From: VFBF01 sp034440275
GTDB lineage: Bacteria; Pseudomonadota; Alphaproteobacteria; Caulobacterales; Aquidulcibacteraceae
NCBI GenBank assembly: GCA_034440275.1
Contig: JAWXBS010000073.1
Location: 1 to 32,705 of the forward strand
Direction: 5' to 3'
Length of the DNA: 32,705 nucleotides
How positions within the stretch are numbered: the first letter of the stretch is position 1; every line of letters starts with the position of its first letter. The notes below the pieces were generated by a model, which did not search any database, was not told the DNA's origin, and saw only the letters and a list, made by a program, of their open reading frames with translations. The position numbers and the translations under genes are program-made. Of the stretch, positions 15,897 through 26,354 are shown in pieces.

Positions 15897-17301
15897 TCCG
15901 CCGCGACGCTCGCGGTATTTCCAAGCCATGCTTCGATGTCGGCGATCGCGCGGCGCGCCATGACCTGCTTGCGCGCGCGACCCTTGTCGGCGCCTTTGAG
16001 CCGTTTGCCGTCCGCATCGACCACGGGATCATCGGCCAGCGGGGGAAAGAGCCCGAAGTTCACGTTCATCGGTTGAAAACTCCCCTTCTCGCCGGGGAGG
16101 TGGCCTGCGGTGACGTGCGTCAGGAGGGCGCCGAATGCGGTGGTGGCAGGGGGCGCCGGAAGGGGGCTTCCCAACCGTTCCGCCGCTGCGAAACGTCCCG
16201 CGAGCAACCCGATCGCGGCACTTTCCACATAGCCTTCCACGCCGGTCACTTGGCCGGCGAAACGGAGGCGGGGGGCGCCCTTCAGGCGCAGCGTTCCGTC
16301 GAGCAGTTTGGGGGAGTTCAGAAACGTGTTGCGGTGAATCCCGCCGAGCCGCGCGAACTGCGCATTCTGCAAACCGGGGATCATGCGGAAGATTTCCGTC
16401 TGTGCGCCGTGTTTCAGTTTCGTCTGGAAGCCCACGATGTTGAAGAGGGTGCCCAGCGCATTGTCCTGACGCAGCTGCACCACCGCATACGGCCAGCGTC
16501 CCGTGCGCGGATCGTCGAGACCGACGGGCTTCATCGGACCGAAGCGCAACGTCTCGCGTCCCCGCTCCGCCATGACCTCGATCGGCAGGCAGCCTTCGAA
16601 GTAGGGGGTGTCTTTTTCCCAGTCGCGAAATTCGGTTTTCTCGCCCGCGAGCAGCGCGTCGATGAAGGCGTTGTATCGTCCTTGTTGAGCGGGCAGTTCA
16701 CATAGGCCGCCTTGTCGCCGGCAGGGCCTTCCTTGTCGTAGCGCGACTGCATCCACGCCACCGAGAAGTCGATCGATTCGTGATGCACGATCGGCGCGAG
16801 CGCGTCGAAGAACGCAAGCTCCTCCTCCCCCGTCAGCGCCTTCACCGCTTCCGCGAGTGCGGGCGATGTGAGGGGGCCTGTGGCGATGATGACGCTGTCC
16901 CACTCTTCCGGCGGCAGCCCTTCGATTTCCTCTCGCGCGATCGTGATCAGCGGGTGTGCTTCGAGCGCCGCCGTCACTGCTGCGGAAAACCCGTCGCGGT
17001 CCACCGCGAGCGCCGAACCGGCCGGCACCTGGTGTGCATCGCCGCAACGCATGACGAGCGAGTTCGCGCGCCGCATCTCCGCATGCAGCAGGCCGACGGC
17101 GTTGTTCTGCCAGTCGTCCGAGCGGAAGGAGTTGGAGCACACGAGCTCGGCGAAGCCTTGCGTCTTGTGCGCCGGCGTCATGCGGACGGGGCGCATCTCG
17201 TGCAGGACGACAGGCACGCCCGCATTCGCCAAAGCCCACGCCGCTTCGGAGCCGGCGAGGCCACCGCCGATGATGTGGACGGGTTTGATGGAGGAGGTCA
17301 T
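15893..17301 (-). pseudogene. trmFO: trmFO, tRNA m5U54 methyltransferase (folate/FAD), interrupted by a frameshift
   Basis: The N-terminal part (from ATG 17301) has the FAD-binding motif IIGGGLAGSEAAW, then HEMRP and AELVCSNSFRSD. The frame is lost just after AYVNCPLNKD and resumes one base out of phase at YNAFIDALLAGEK, continuing through DTPYFEGCLPIEVMAERG, the GLQNAQFARLGGIHRNTF stretch and the end at 15893. Adding one base near 16677/16678 gives a normal 469-aa TrmFO. The enzyme makes 5-methyluridine at tRNA position 54 using methylene-THF. Every family motif is preserved on both sides, so a sequencing deletion or a very recent mutation is likelier than old decay. Confidence 0.88.
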
Positions 17302-17382
17302 GCCTCTTCTTGGCGGCGGCGCAGGCATCGCGCAACCGGGCGCCCGCTGGCGGCTCTGCAACCGAGCGGCTATGACGCGCTC

Positions 17383-18261
17383 ATGACCGTTCCATCCTCG
17401 CCTTCCGCCGTTCCTGTGCTCGACGCCGTCCGCGAAGGGTTCGCCTTCGTCGCGCGGGACTGGCGCGCCATCATGCCGCTGGCAGTGATCGGGGCGGTCG
17501 GGCTCGGCGCGCTGCAGGTGTTTCTCGACATGAGCCGCACGAGTCAGGATCTCGGCATGACGTTGCTGCTCACCATCGCGGCGGCCCTCGTGCAGGCAAT
17601 CCTGCTGGCGGCGCTATTGCGGCGCGCGCTGTCGCAAGGCGAGGCGCCGGCGATGGTCGCGCTCGGGCGCGACGAGTTCAACCTGATGGGCGTGACGCTC
17701 TCGTTCGGTTTTCTCTATGTGATCATCGCGATATTCGGGCTGATCGTGGCCTCGATGAGTCTCGCGGGCCTGCTGGCGGGCGCGGGGATCGACGCGGCCG
17801 CGCTGCAGAATTTGCCGCCGGAAGAAGCCGCGCGCCAGTTCATGGCCGCGCTCGGCGCGGACGGCACGCTGGTGCTGCTCGTGGTGGGGGCTGCGTTTGC
17901 GGCGCTGGTGGTGTGGATCGCCTCGCGACTTCTTCTGTCGTATCCGGCCACGGTGGCCGAGGGGCGTATGTACGCCTTCTCCACGTGGAGCTGGACGAAG
18001 GGCTCGGGCCTGCGGCTCGCGGCGTGCCTGCTGCTGGTGACTCTGGGCGGGCTCTTCCTGTCGCTGGTGGCGCTCGCGCCGTTCGGCGTACTGCTCGACA
18101 TGGTCTTCGGCAAGGGCGCGCAGAAGGTCGCCGGCGCGCCGGCGCACATCGTGATCTCGGCGCTCGCGGCTTTCGTCAGCGTGTTCTTCTCTATCGGCCC
18201 CTACGCCGGGCTGACGGCGTATCTCTATCGCGGCATGCGCGCGAGCGCGCCAACGGCGTGA
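17383..18261 (+). CDS. Polytopic membrane protein of unknown function
   Basis: The 292-aa product has a short cytoplasmic start (LDAVREGFAFVARDWRA), then about six hydrophobic segments. These are separated by a small extracytoplasmic loop (about 130-160) and a cytoplasmic WSWTKGSG segment. The architecture recalls glycerophosphoryl-diester-phosphodiesterase-type membrane domains and similar DUF proteins, but I cannot name a family with confidence. The longer open frame upstream shadows trmFO. Its TGA is directly followed by the uvrA stop on the other strand. Confidence 0.8.
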   Translation: MTVPSSPSAVPVLDAVREGFAFVARDWRAIMPLAVIGAVGLGALQVFLDMSRTSQDLGMTLLLTIAAALVQAILLAALLRRALSQGEAPAMVALGRDEFNLMGVTLSFGFLYVIIAIFGLIVASMSLAGLLAGAGIDAAALQNLPPEEAARQFMAALGADGTLVLLVVGAAFAALVVWIASRLLLSYPATVAEGRMYAFSTWSWTKGSGLRLAACLLLVTLGGLFLSLVALAPFGVLLDMVFGKGAQKVAGAPAHIVISALAAFVSVFFSIGPYAGLTAYLYRGMRASAPTA

Positions 18262-21249
<2,988 letters not shown>

Positions 21250-21441
21250 GGAGCGCCTTGCGGTTCGTCGTTTCTGGGTCGCTGGAGGGCGACCTCGTTA
21301 ACTAGTGTTGCGGCGGAGGTTCAGGAAGGGGGCGGTCCCGTGCTGCTGACAGTCTGCGGACGCCGCGCCCCCATGGCGCGGGGTTGTCCACAGCAGAAGC
21401 GCTTCCTCGACTTCTCCCGTCGGGGGAGCGCGTTAACGTTC

Positions 21442-21470
21442 TTGACTGATTCCACGCGAGAGAACATAAG
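21442..21470 (+). promoter_or_regulatory. Predicted ssb promoter
   Basis: TTGACT (21442-21447), a 17-bp spacer and CATAAG (21465-21470) form a good promoter about 105 bp upstream of ssb. The spacer contains a GATTC site (21448-21452), a CcrM-type GANTC sequence. The -10 box lies within the SOS box. Confidence 0.6.
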
Positions 21471-21476
21471 TGGAAC
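21462..21476. promoter_or_regulatory. LexA (SOS) box between uvrA and ssb
   Basis: GAAC-ATAAGTG-GAAC is an exact match to the alphaproteobacterial LexA direct repeat (GTTC-N7-GTTC on the other strand). It covers the -10 region of the predicted ssb promoter and lies in the only spacer upstream of uvrA. LexA binding here should repress ssb, and possibly uvrA, until DNA damage. E. coli also has divergent uvrA and ssb sharing an SOS operator. Confidence 0.85.
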
Positions 21477-21575
21477 ATACTTCCGCCGTCAAACGCGGGC
21501 AGTCAGGATTTTTCGGAAGGGGTCCGGCGTTTCGGCAAAAGGCCGGGCGCGGGGCCAGGTTCAAGGAGCAGTGGT

Positions 21576-22064
21576 ATGGCGGGCAGTCTCAACAAGGTGA
21601 TCCTGATCGGCAATCTGGGGAAGGATCCCGAGATCCGCAAAATGGGATCGGGCGATCCCGTCGTGAACCTGAGCATCGCGACGTCGGAAAGCTGGCGCGA
21701 CAAGCAGTCTGGCGAGCGCAAGGAAAAGACCGAGTGGCACCGGGTCGTGATCTTCAACGACCAGATCGCCAAGGTCGCCGAGCAATACCTGAAGAAGGGC
21801 ATGAAGGTGTACGTCGAGGGCCAGCTGCAGACGCGGAAGTGGACCGACCAGGCCGGCGTGGAAAAGTATTCGACGGAAATCGTGCTGCAGAAGTTCCGCG
21901 GCGAATTGCAGATGCTCGACGGCAAGAGCGAAGGCTCCAGTCGCGGCAGCGATTTCGGCGGCTACGACGATGCGCCGGCTATGTCCGGCGGCGGCAAGAA
22001 GCGTGTCTCGGAAGGCCCGCGCGAGAGCTTCAGCGCCGATCTGGACGACGAAATCCCGTTCTGA
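21576..22064 (+). CDS. ssb: Single-stranded DNA-binding protein SSB
   Basis: The 162-aa protein starts AGSLNKVILIGNLGKDPE, has an OB fold through about residue 110 (WHRVVIFND, YVEGQLQTRKW), a Gly/Ser-rich linker, and the acidic tip DDEIPF that recruits repair and replication partners. It binds ssDNA as a tetramer. It is divergent from uvrA and under the predicted SOS-controlled promoter. Confidence 0.97.
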   Translation: MAGSLNKVILIGNLGKDPEIRKMGSGDPVVNLSIATSESWRDKQSGERKEKTEWHRVVIFNDQIAKVAEQYLKKGMKVYVEGQLQTRKWTDQAGVEKYSTEIVLQKFRGELQMLDGKSEGSSRGSDFGGYDDAPAMSGGGKKRVSEGPRESFSADLDDEIPF

Positions 22065-22096
22065 TGTGACGGACTGTGCCATGGAAATCGTCAGAC

Positions 22097-22136
22097 TCCG
22101 GCGCAGTCCGGCAGGGTCTGGCGCAGTCTGGCGCGG
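22097..22136. repeat. Four tandem 10-bp repeats downstream of ssb
   Basis: Four consecutive decamers, TCCGGCGCAG, TCCGGCAGGG, TCTGGCGCAG and TCTGGCGCGG, follow the ssb stop by about 30 bp. The 10-bp unit is close to a helical turn. A separate 11-bp repeat, GCGGTTTCCCG, begins at the end of the array (22133) and recurs at 22172 inside the hairpin. No function can be assigned. Confidence 0.7.
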
Positions 22137-22162
22137 TTTCCCGGAAGGGGCATGACATGCAG

Positions 22163-22192
22163 CGAGGCCCGGCGGTTTCCCGTCGGGCCTCG
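22163..22192 (+). terminator. Hairpin, probable ssb terminator
   Basis: A 13-bp stem (CGAGGCCCGGCGG with one G-T wobble) closes a TTTC loop. It is very stable but lacks a T tract, so it may terminate only partly or protect the 3' end of the ssb transcript. Confidence 0.55.
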
Positions 22193-22271
22193 TGATTCAG
22201 ATAGGACGTCCGAACAGGTTGTCGGCGTGGACGCGCCCGTTTTCGTTGTAGCGGGTTATCGTGACAGCGCC

Positions 22272-22300
22272 TTGCGCGGGCAAAGCCTCCGCACTAGGTT
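22272..22300 (+). promoter_or_regulatory. Predicted tRNA-His promoter
   Basis: TTGCGC (22272-22277), 17-bp spacer and TAGGTT (22295-22300) sit 18 bp before the tRNA, giving a start about 10 nt upstream of the mature 5' end. Confidence 0.5.
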
Positions 22301-22317
22301 CCCGCCTCCCAGCGTGT

Positions 22318-22393
22318 GCCGCCTTAGCTCAGTTGGTAGAGCACCGGCTTGTGGAGCCGGGTGTCGTTGGTTCAAGCCCAACAGGCGGTACCA
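22318..22393 (+). tRNA. tRNA-His (anticodon GTG)
   Basis: A full 76-nt cloverleaf with encoded CCA: 7-bp acceptor stem, D stem GCTC/GAGC, anticodon stem CCGGC/GCCGG with loop TTGTGGA (anticodon 22351-22353), and T arm GTTGG-TTCAAGC-CCAAC. Unlike most bacterial tRNA-His it has a G1:U72 pair, discriminator A73 and T rather than G at position -1. This is the known alphaproteobacterial exception recognised by a divergent histidyl-tRNA synthetase. Confidence 0.96.
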
Positions 22394-22461
22394 TTTTCCT
22401 CACGATCAGTCGCCATATTCGCGCCCCCGCTATCCGTCAAAGTCCGTCGCCGTTAAGGTTT

Positions 22462-22479
22462 TCGTCCTGCGGAGGACGA
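22462..22479 (+). promoter_or_regulatory. Hairpin covering the patatin ribosome site
   Basis: TCGTCCT (22462-22468), loop GCGG, and AGGACGA (22473-22479) form a perfect 7-bp stem one base before the ATG at 22481. The GGAGG ribosome site (22471-22475) lies partly in the loop and partly in the stem, so folding could limit translation. Confidence 0.5.
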
Positions 22480-22480
22480 C

Positions 22481-23704
22481 ATGGCCCGACAGCTTTCCGA
22501 ACACCTTGATCCGGCCGCTGGCCCCAAGCGGGTGCTCGCCCTCGATGGCGGCGGCGTGAAGGGCGTCCTGTCGCTCGGTATGGCCAAGGCGCTGGAGAGC
22601 GAGCTGCAGTGCCGTTCCGGCGACCCGCGCCTCGTCCTGTCGGACTACTACGACCTCATCGGCGGCACCTCGACTGGCGCCATCGTCGCCACGGGGCTGG
22701 CGCTCGGGCTCCCCGTCGATGCGATGATCGAACTCTACATGAGCCTCGGACCGAAGGTGTTCGGGCGGCGCGTGGGCGACGGCAATCTCTTCCGCTCCAA
22801 GTACGATCCGCGCGATCTCCGCGTCGCGCTTGAACCCACGCTCGGGGACCGCACGCTGGACTCGCTGGACCTCAGGACCGGTCTCGCCATCCACATGAAG
22901 CGCATCGACACGGGCTCGGCATGGGTGCTGACGAACAATCCGAAGAACCCCTTCTTCAACGCCGACGACGATGAAAAGGGCACGCTCCCGAACCGCCGCT
23001 ACCGCCTCATCGACCTCGTGATGGCGAGCGCGGCGGCGCCGACCTTCTTCGATGAAGTCGTCATCGACATCGCCCACGACGACAAGAACCGCGTCATCCA
23101 GAAGGGCTATTTCGTCGACGGCGCGGTGGGTGCGAACAACAACCCCGGCATGCAATTGCTCATGCTCGCGCTGGTGCCCGGCTACGGCTTCCAGTGGTCG
23201 AGCGGCGCCGACAACCTGATGATGACATCAGTCGGCACCGGCCAGCGCCGCCCCGAGATCGACGGCAAGAAATTCCGTAACATGATGCCCGGCTTTCGCG
23301 GCATCCAGGCGCTGCGCTCGATGATTTACGACACCCAGATCCAGGGCGTAATGCTGCTGCAGGCGTTGAGCATCCCCAAACGTGCATGGCCGATTAACTC
23401 TGAAGTCGGCGACATGCGCAATGTCGTGCTCGGACAGGGGCCGTTGCTGGATTATCAACGCATCGATGTCATGCTCGACTGCAAGCCGAAGAAGAAGCTT
23501 GGCAAGCACTCCGAACGCACGGCGCTTGAGGCGCTGATCGATCGCGATTGCACCGCCAAGGAGCTGCTCGGCCTCGATGAATTGGCGAATGGAAAGCCCG
23601 CGAATATGAATCTCCTGCTCGATGTCGGCCTCGCCGCAGGCGCACGCTTCGTGGACGCGACCTATCCCGATCCGAAGTTCAATCTGGCCGGATGGATTGT
23701 GTGA
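22481..23704 (+). CDS. Patatin-like phospholipase, putative effector
   Basis: The 407-aa soluble protein has the patatin catalytic set: oxyanion loop DGGGVKG (22-28), nucleophile Ser64 in GGTSTG, and catalytic Asp213 in VDGAVGANNNP. It should hydrolyse membrane phospholipids. There is no signal peptide or membrane helix, so it acts from the cytosol. About 150 residues after the catalytic domain have no recognised fold. It resembles the CapV class of phospholipase effectors in overall type, but no CD-NTase is near. Its TGA overlaps the GTG of the next gene (23701-23704). A general lipid-metabolism role is the alternative. Confidence 0.9.
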   Translation: MARQLSEHLDPAAGPKRVLALDGGGVKGVLSLGMAKALESELQCRSGDPRLVLSDYYDLIGGTSTGAIVATGLALGLPVDAMIELYMSLGPKVFGRRVGDGNLFRSKYDPRDLRVALEPTLGDRTLDSLDLRTGLAIHMKRIDTGSAWVLTNNPKNPFFNADDDEKGTLPNRRYRLIDLVMASAAAPTFFDEVVIDIAHDDKNRVIQKGYFVDGAVGANNNPGMQLLMLALVPGYGFQWSSGADNLMMTSVGTGQRRPEIDGKKFRNMMPGFRGIQALRSMIYDTQIQGVMLLQALSIPKRAWPINSEVGDMRNVVLGQGPLLDYQRIDVMLDCKPKKKLGKHSERTALEALIDRDCTAKELLGLDELANGKPANMNLLLDVGLAAGARFVDATYPDPKFNLAGWIV

Positions 23705-24333
23705 CGCGTCGCGTCGCCGTCGGCGTCACCGGCCATCGTTTGAACCAGCTGCCCGAGGCCGATCGCCCGAGGCTGGCCAAGACGATCGCGCGCGCGATGG
23801 ATCGCATCGAAGCCGCCGCAAATGTGGGCGCGAAACGCGAACCAGCGCGCATGACGATGATGTCGGGCCTCGCCGAAGGTGCCGACCGCTACGCGGCATA
23901 CGCTGCGCTTGAGCGCGACTGGGATCTGACGGCCGCGCTCGCATTCCGCCCCGTGCGGTTCATCAAGGATTTCGAGACGCCGGAGTCGAAGGCTGAATTC
24001 CGCGCGCTCCTTGCACAATCGAAAATCGTCCAGCCCGAAGGGCGCGGCAGCTATCTCGCGGCCGGGGAGATCATCCTGGGCCGCGCGGACGTGCTCATCG
24101 CGCTCTGGAACGGCGCGCCGCCCAAAGGCGCCGGCGGCACTGCGGACGTCGCCGCGCGCGCTCTCGCCATGGGCCGGCCCGTGCTGTGGATTCCTTTGGA
24201 AGCGCGCCGTCCGCCGCGCCTGATCCCGCCACACCGACAGCCCCGCAAGGGCGTGTGGCGTGCGGGGTTCCACAAGAGCCTCGCGGCGGCCTTCCGCGTC
24301 GGCGCGCAGCCCGAGGCTATGCGTCTCGCTTGA
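23692..24333 (+). CDS. SLOG/LOG-like Rossmann-fold protein, putative nucleotide sensor
   Basis: The 213-aa product begins with a strand and GVTGHRLNQL, then MSGLAEGADRYAA, a YLAAGEIILGRADVLIALWNG segment, and GAGGTADVAARAL followed by GRPVLWI. This is the layout of SLOG (SMF/DprA-LOG) domains, which bind nucleotides or their derivatives and recur in nucleotide-signalling conflict systems. ATG 23692 overlaps patatin by 13 nt; GTG 23701 overlaps by 4 nt and may be the true start (210 aa). Tight coupling to the phospholipase implies a joint function, with this protein sensing a ligand or making or processing one. The C-terminal ~35 basic residues are unassigned. Confidence 0.75.
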   Translation: MDCVTRRVAVGVTGHRLNQLPEADRPRLAKTIARAMDRIEAAANVGAKREPARMTMMSGLAEGADRYAAYAALERDWDLTAALAFRPVRFIKDFETPESKAEFRALLAQSKIVQPEGRGSYLAAGEIILGRADVLIALWNGAPPKGAGGTADVAARALAMGRPVLWIPLEARRPPRLIPPHRQPRKGVWRAGFHKSLAAAFRVGAQPEAMRLA

Positions 24334-24367
24334 GCCTGACCGCCTGCGCGCCTAAACCGCGCATCCC

Positions 24368-25537
24368 ATGTCCCTCCCGCCGCCACGTCGCACTACAGGT
24401 CCGCGCATCGTCGTCATCGGCGCGGGCGTCGTCGGTCTGTGCTGTGCGCTTGAGATCGCACGGCGCGGCGGCAATGTGGTCGTCATCGACGCCGATGCCG
24501 CGCCATCAAGCCTGAATGGGCCGCCGCGCGCCGCGTCATTCGCAGCGGCCGGCATGCTCGGCGCGTTCTCCGAAGCGCTGCACGAAGGCCCGGGCCACCA
24601 CCGCAAGCTGAGCGATCTCTGCGCCACCGGCCTGAAGGCCTGGCGCGCGTTCGTAGCGTCCGATCCGGAACTCACCGAACTCGTGCGCTTTGACGGCGCG
24701 CTGCTGCTCGCGCACGACGACGCTGACGCCGCCCGCGTGAAGCGCGCGACAGATCGCGCCAAGCGCCACGGATCGCGCTTCGATCTCTACGAAGGTCTGC
24801 CGTCAGATCTGGATGCCCGCGTGTATGGCGCGAAGGTGAAAGTCTCCGCGCGGCTCTACGACGAAGGCGTCGCCGCAGCGCGTCCGACGCTCGCGCGCCT
24901 CGCGGAAATCGCGCTTTCGTTCGGCGCCTCCATCCTGCGCGGACGCGGCGTCACCGAGCTCGCGACCTCCAGCGGCAAGGTGCGCGGCGTCACGCTCGAC
25001 GACGGCGGCGACGTGCCGGCGGACATCGTTGTCTTCGCCACGGGCGCGCTCGCTTCCGAAGCTCTGCAACGCACGGCGCTGTCGCTCGCGCGCATCACGC
25101 CGGCGAAGGGCATGATCGGAGTCGCGAGAGCGCCCGCCGCCTTTGATCTCGCCGAAACCGTGCGCACGCCGCGGCTCTATTTCTGGCGCGAGGACGACTG
25201 CCTCTTCATCGGCGCCACCACCGAGATGGGCCGCACCGATCTCGATCCCGATCCCGAGGCGCTTGCCGCGCTCCACCTCGAGGCGCGTCGCACGCTGCCC
25301 GGCGCGCGGTTCGAAGGCGCCGCAGGCGTGCACGCGGTAGGCCTGCGACCGATGTCGCCCGACGGCGCGCCGATCGTCGGCTTCGATGGTCCCGAAGGCT
25401 GCATTGTCGCTGCAGGCCATGGCCGCAATGGCTGGCTGCTCGCGCCGATCACGGGCGCAGCCGTCGCCGCGCTGGGGCGGCAGGAGGAAACGGCCGCCGT
25501 ATGGCGCGACTTCCGGCCGGACCGTTTCGCCACCTAG
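24368..25537 (+). CDS. ThiO-like FAD-dependent amino-acid oxidase (DAO family)
   Basis: The 389-aa protein has an N-terminal dinucleotide fold (IVVIGAGVVGLCCALEIARRG, about 14-34, here split as GAGVVG and following helix), a central substrate domain, and the C-terminal GLRPMSPDGAPIVG and AAGHGRNGWLLAPITG motifs typical of glycine oxidase ThiO. ThiO makes the glycine imine used for the thiazole of thiamine. No other thi gene is nearby, so glycine-oxidase specificity is inferred only. It lies 34 bp after the SLOG gene on the same strand and could be co-transcribed. Confidence 0.8.
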   Translation: MSLPPPRRTTGPRIVVIGAGVVGLCCALEIARRGGNVVVIDADAAPSSLNGPPRAASFAAAGMLGAFSEALHEGPGHHRKLSDLCATGLKAWRAFVASDPELTELVRFDGALLLAHDDADAARVKRATDRAKRHGSRFDLYEGLPSDLDARVYGAKVKVSARLYDEGVAAARPTLARLAEIALSFGASILRGRGVTELATSSGKVRGVTLDDGGDVPADIVVFATGALASEALQRTALSLARITPAKGMIGVARAPAAFDLAETVRTPRLYFWREDDCLFIGATTEMGRTDLDPDPEALAALHLEARRTLPGARFEGAAGVHAVGLRPMSPDGAPIVGFDGPEGCIVAAGHGRNGWLLAPITGAAVAALGRQEETAAVWRDFRPDRFAT

Positions 25538-25556
25538 CCCCGACTCGGTGCATGCG

Positions 25557-26354
25557 ATGGCCATGACCATCAACCCGGTCTCCATTCCCCAGAACGTGCG
25601 CGAGGCGCTGCAACGGGCCGCTGCGTCCACGGGCGTGGATTTTTCCATGCTCGCGGAAACGGCGCGGCGCGAGAGCGGCTACAACGCGACAGCCAAGGCG
25701 GGCACGTCGTCGGCGACGGGGCTCTTCCAGTTCATCGAGTCCACCTGGCTCGACATGGTGCGCAAATACGGCGCCGAGCACGGCGTCGGCGGTCTGGCGT
25801 CGCGCATCAGCGTCAGCGGCGGGCGCGCGCAGGTGAGCGATGCGCAGACGCGCAAGGCTATCCTCGATCTGCGTTATGATCCCGAGCTCAGCGCGCGCAT
25901 GGCGGGCGAACTCGCGCGCGAGAACGCGGCGTCCCTGCGTTCACAGCTGGGGCGCGATCCATCGGCGGGCGAACTCTACGCGGCTCACGTGATGGGGCCT
26001 GCCGGCGCGGCGCGTCTGATCGAAGCGGCCGAACGCGGCGCGCCGAACGCGGCGGCGCTGTTTCCGCGCGAAGCGGCGGCGAACAAGGGCCTATTCTACA
26101 ATGATGGCGCGCCGCGCTCGGCGGCGCAGTTGCTCAAGCGTCTCGATCTCGACGCGGACGCCAGCATGGGCGCAGGAGGCGACACGAAGGGGCAACGCTA
26201 CGTTGTCGATCCCGATCACGGTCCCGCGATTGCGGCCTTCTTCGACGCGCTCTTTCATGCCGTGGCTACCGACCTGATGTCGCCCGACACGCGCGATGAG
26301 AACGACCCGCTGCGTGCAGCGGCGGCCTACGCTAAAACGCAGCGCCGCGACTAG
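25557..26354 (+). CDS. Lytic transglycosylase (SLT) domain protein without signal peptide
   Basis: The 265-aa product carries an SLT fold near its N-terminus: ETARRESGYN with catalytic Glu39, then SATGLFQFIESTWL and later GELYAAHVMGPAGAARL. Such enzymes cut the glycan backbone of peptidoglycan. No signal peptide or membrane helix is evident, so export would need another route, such as a flagellar-type or phage-like one, or a wrong start. ATG 25557 or 25563 is possible; the open frame upstream only shadows the oxidase gene. Its TAG overlaps the convergent CoA-transferase stop. Confidence 0.8.
   Translation: MAMTINPVSIPQNVREALQRAAASTGVDFSMLAETARRESGYNATAKAGTSSATGLFQFIESTWLDMVRKYGAEHGVGGLASRISVSGGRAQVSDAQTRKAILDLRYDPELSARMAGELARENAASLRSQLGRDPSAGELYAAHVMGPAGAARLIEAAERGAPNAAALFPREAAANKGLFYNDGAPRSAAQLLKRLDLDADASMGAGGDTKGQRYVVDPDHGPAIAAFFDALFHAVATDLMSPDTRDENDPLRAAAAYAKTQRRD

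Larger units (their letters stand above)
21250..21575. other. uvrA-ssb divergent intergenic region
   Basis: This 326-bp spacer contains no convincing gene. It holds two GTTAAC palindromes (21297-21302 and 21432-21437), the ssb promoter and the LexA box. No clear minus-strand promoter for uvrA could be picked out by eye. Confidence 0.7.
22065..22480. other. ssb to patatin intergenic region
   Basis: This 416-bp stretch has no protein gene. It contains the decamer array, the hairpin, a GATTC site just after it (22194-22198), the tRNA-His promoter and gene, and the hairpin leader of the patatin gene. About 65 bp on either side of these show nothing else recognisable. Confidence 0.7.

Noticed and set aside
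22318..24333. Integrated island at tRNA-His with att repeat
   Set aside because: No integrase is present and no copy of the tRNA 3' end was found downstream by eye; composition matches the surroundings.
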